Of a stretch of DNA of 64,000 bases, positions 62,108 through 64,000 are shown in pieces (the stretch's first letter is position 1; each line of letters starts with the position of its first letter). Both the position numbers and the translations under genes were made by a program. The DNA comes from Hyphomicrobiales bacterium (lineage in GTDB: Bacteria; Pseudomonadota; Alphaproteobacteria; Rhizobiales; Rhizobiaceae). Where the stretch lies: contig UCFC01000042.1 of assembly GCA_900471515.1 (NCBI GenBank), positions 41,025-105,024 on the forward strand, in the 5' to 3' direction. The notes beneath the pieces are model-generated. The model saw only the letters and a list, made by a program, of their open reading frames with translations, did not search any database and was not told where the DNA came from.

Positions 62108-63262
62108 ATGATCCTTTACCAACTCATCGGCTATGAAACCCTGCGCATCATCTGGTGGGTGCTGCTTGGCGTGCTCCTGATCGCATTCGCAGCGACCGAC
62201 GGTTTCGACCTCGGCGTCGGCACGCTGCTGCCTTTCGTCGCCAAAACCGATACGGAGCGCCGGGTTGCGATCAACACGATAGGCGCGACCTGGGAAGGCA
62301 ACCAGGTCTGGCTCATCCTCGGCGGGGGCGCCATTTTCGCCGCCTGGCCGCCGCTCTATGCGGTCTCCTTCTCGGGCTTTTATCTGGCGATGTTTGCGAT
62401 CCTCTTTGCGCTCATCCTGCGCCCGGTCGGATTCAAGTACCGCTCCAAGCGGGACAGCGCACGCTGGCGCAACGGCTGGGACTGGGCGCTTTTCGTCGGC
62501 GGCTTCGTGCCGTCGCTGATCTTCGGCGTTGCCGTCGGCAACGTGCTGCAGGGCGTTCCCTTCCGCTTCGCCGATGACATGCGCATCTTCTATGAAGGCT
62601 CGTTCTTTGCGCTCCTGAACCCATACGCCCTTCTCTGCGGCGTCCTGTCCGTCGCCATGCTCATCATGCATGGCAGCGCCTGGCTAGTGCTGAAGGCGAC
62701 CGGGCCGGTTGCCGATCGCGCCCGCCGCTTCGGCAGTGTCGCAGCGCTTGTCGTCATCCTGCTCTTCGCGCTCGGCGGCCTCTGGCTCTGGGCCGGCGTC
62801 AGCGGTTATCGCATCACCAGCGATATCAGCCCGATCGGCCCGTCGAACCCGCTTCTGAAGACGGTGTCGCTGGAAGGCGGGGCATGGCTTGACAATTACG
62901 GCACCCATCCCTGGACGATCGCCGCTCCCGTCCTCGGCTTCCTGGGTGCGGCGGCTGCCTTCATCGCCATGCGGGCGCGGCGCGAGGTCGTGACGCTGCT
63001 CTTCAGCCAGCTCTCGATCCTGGGCATCATCTCGACTGTCGGCCTGTCGATGTTCCCGTTCATCCTGCCCTCCTCGCTCGATCCGAAATCGAGCCTGACG
63101 GTCTGGGATGCGTCGTCGAGCCACCAGACGCTCTTCATCATGCTGGTGGTCACGGTCATCTTCCTGCCGATCATCTTTGCCTACACGGCCTGGGTCTACA
63201 AGGTTCTGTGGGGCAAGGTCGATGAGAAGAACGTCACCGACAAGAACAGCCACGCCTACTGA
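62108..63262 (+). CDS. cydB: Cytochrome bd ubiquinol oxidase subunit II
   Basis: Second oxidase subunit (384 aa), eight or nine membrane segments, with the characteristic ATDGFDLGVGTLLPF, GATWEGNQVWLILGGGA and LDPKSSLTVWDASSSHQTL. It starts 6 bp after cydA and is followed 12 bp later by cydX. Confidence 0.97.
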   Translation: MILYQLIGYETLRIIWWVLLGVLLIAFAATDGFDLGVGTLLPFVAKTDTERRVAINTIGATWEGNQVWLILGGGAIFAAWPPLYAVSFSGFYLAMFAILFALILRPVGFKYRSKRDSARWRNGWDWALFVGGFVPSLIFGVAVGNVLQGVPFRFADDMRIFYEGSFFALLNPYALLCGVLSVAMLIMHGSAWLVLKATGPVADRARRFGSVAALVVILLFALGGLWLWAGVSGYRITSDISPIGPSNPLLKTVSLEGGAWLDNYGTHPWTIAAPVLGFLGAAAAFIAMRARREVVTLLFSQLSILGIISTVGLSMFPFILPSSLDPKSSLTVWDASSSHQTLFIMLVVTVIFLPIIFAYTAWVYKVLWGKVDEKNVTDKNSHAY

Positions 63263-63274
63263 GGAGACGAAACG

Positions 63275-63397
63275 ATGTGGTATTTCGCATGGGTACTCGG
63301 CCTGCCGCTGGCAGCCGCCTTCGCCGTCCTCAACGCCATGTGGTATGAGTTGATGGATGACGAAGCCAGGAAGAAGGCTTCGGGCGAACGCCGATAG
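63275..63397 (+). CDS. cydX: Cytochrome bd oxidase small subunit CydX
   Basis: 40-aa single-pass protein starting MWYFAWVLGLPLAAAFAVLN, with the family's aromatic opening, then AMWYELMDDEARKK and a charged tail. A ribosome site (GAGGAGACG) precedes the ATG. CydX stabilises the CydAB complex. Missed by length cut-offs. Confidence 0.93.
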   Translation: MWYFAWVLGLPLAAAFAVLNAMWYELMDDEARKKASGERR

Positions 63398-63406
63398 AAG
63401 CAGAAG

Positions 63407-63428
63407 GGGCGCGGTTCGCGCCGCGCCC
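63407..63428 (+). terminator. Terminator of the cyd operon
   Basis: 8-bp perfect G/C stem (63407-63414 with 63421-63428), 6-base loop, followed by a pyrimidine tail TCTTCCTTTC. It lies between convergent cydX and the VOC gene. Confidence 0.75.
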
Positions 63429-63458
63429 TCTTCCTTTCAGTCCGGCGCTGTGAAGCCG

Positions 63459-63869
63459 TCAGCCAAGCCGGTTTTGAGACCGCTCTGCGAGTTCAACGAT
63501 GATACCATCGGGGTCGCGCACGAAGCTGATCCTGTTCAGCATCTCGGAATGGACGGCAAAGCGCGGCCGTTCCTTGATTTCGACGCCTGCCGCTTCCAGC
63601 CGGGCGAAGGTTTCTTCGACATTCTCGAAATGGAAGGTGATGTGCTTGACGCCGGCCGTTCCCTCCGCAAGATCGACGGCCCTTGAAGCACCGCCGGGCG
63701 GCGCGAAAACTTCCAGCATGCCGCCGCCCGCGTCGAGGAAGGCGACCTGCATGCCGTCCGGCATCTGCTTGCGCAAATGCAGCTTCAGCCCCAGCAAGTC
63801 GCAATAGAAGGCGATGGCACGGTCCATATTGCTGACCGTCATACCGATATGCTCGAACGATTTCAGCAT
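63459..63869 (-). CDS. VOC-family (glyoxalase-like) protein
   Basis: Vicinal-oxygen-chelate protein (136 aa): KSFEHIGMTVSNMDRAIAFY (first metal His), GVKHITFHFENVEETFA (second His), and a terminal metal Glu in DGIIVELAE. The ATG at 63869 is used; the longer frame begins with TTG. Could be a glyoxalase, methylmalonyl-CoA epimerase-like or resistance protein. It starts 11 bp after the partial gene upstream, so they share an operon. Confidence 0.88.
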   Translation of the reverse strand: MLKSFEHIGMTVSNMDRAIAFYCDLLGLKLHLRKQMPDGMQVAFLDAGGGMLEVFAPPGGASRAVDLAEGTAGVKHITFHFENVEETFARLEAAGVEIKERPRFAVHSEMLNRISFVRDPDGIIVELAERSQNRLG

Positions 63870-63880
63870 CGTCTTTCCAC

Positions 63881-64000
63881 TCAACCGCCCGCGGCAGGGC
63901 CGGCACCGAGCCTGGCGGCCTTCGTCTGTGCCTCGAGCGAGAGGCGGCAGACCTCATAGACATGGTTCTGCGTCATTGCGGTTTCGGAGCGGTCGCGCAC
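63881..64000 (-). CDS. Partial CDS, C-terminal 39 residues of an unidentified protein
   Basis: The frame runs off the window edge and ends in a stop at 63881; it reads VRDRSETAMTQNHVYEVCRL and finishes ARLGAGPAAGG. It is the frame continuing upstream of the VOC gene with an operon-like gap. Too short to identify; no family claimed. Confidence 0.55.
   Translation of the reverse strand: MRDRSETAMTQNHVYEVCRLSLEAQTKAARLGAGPAAGG

Noticed and set aside
60542..62671. 709-aa open frame on the minus strand
   Set aside because: Antisense to cydA and cydB; Glu/Asp/His-rich without any motif.
1..64000. tRNA, rRNA, CRISPR arrays, insertion sequences, integrases
   Set aside because: None recognised by reading; no transposase or integrase motifs among the proteins and no regular direct repeats were noticed.

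Overview
The window looks like chromosome or chromid DNA of an alphaproteobacterium of the Rhizobiaceae, most likely Rhizobium sensu lato. The reasons are the dctABD arrangement with a sigma-54 promoter, the dense packing of periplasmic-binding-protein ABC importers with LacI, ROK and LysR regulators, a rhizopine-type oxygenase cluster, and high-GC codon use. I saw no rRNA, tRNA, CRISPR array, transposase or phage gene.

Layout. 1-4.9 kb: C4-dicarboxylate system (dctD, dctB, and divergent dctA behind a sigma-54 promoter with two upstream activator palindromes). 4.9-12.5 kb: a MalFGK-type sugar importer on the minus strand, divergent from a ROK regulator, a Gfo/Idh/MocA dehydrogenase and a ThuA-domain protein, resembling the rhizobial thu logic of importing a sugar and oxidising it. 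12.5-14.9 kb: two small conserved proteins, a LysR regulator and a methyltransferase. 14.9-35.4 kb: a large block that looks like organosulfur (or related heteroatom compound) scavenging. It has two NtaA/DmoA-type flavin monooxygenases, SfnB and a second SfnB/DszC-type acyl-CoA-dehydrogenase homologue, two RbsABC-type importers, one dipeptide-type importer and a class V aminotransferase. Three of its promoter regions share the 13-base AT-rich motif YATAKARTTTATA, which suggests one regulon.

35.4-43.9 kb: a strongly ribosome-bound 55-residue ORF, a glycerophosphodiesterase, and a seven-gene minus-strand operon (sugar importer, second glycerophosphodiesterase, LacI regulator, inositol-monophosphatase-family phosphatase). 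This operon combines the activities needed to import a phosphodiester, split it and dephosphorylate it, like agrocinopine or glycerophosphoinositol use. 44.2-47.4 kb: an MFS exporter and divergent LysR regulator with apparently different base composition, followed by a nearly gene-free stretch. 47.4-53.1 kb: TIM-barrel isomerase, ferredoxin reductase, periplasmic binding protein, Rieske ferredoxin, di-iron hydroxylase and LacI regulator, matching the moc (rhizopine) set of functions. 53.3-56 kb: YbaK-type deacylase, a Tim44-domain membrane protein and a 2-hydroxyacid dehydrogenase. 56.1-63.4 kb: a GbsR/MarR-type regulator and cydDCABX for cytochrome bd oxidase, preceded by two perfect FNR/FixK-type boxes and a perfect 26-bp palindrome. 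The window ends with a VOC protein and the C-terminus of an unidentified gene.

A recurring feature is a strong inverted repeat a few bases after the stop codon of binding-protein genes (five cases). It probably protects the abundant binding-protein mRNA from decay relative to the downstream genes. Starts were moved from the longest ORF wherever a Shine-Dalgarno sequence, signal peptide or regulatory site argued for it. All functional calls rest on reading motifs by eye; no database search was run.
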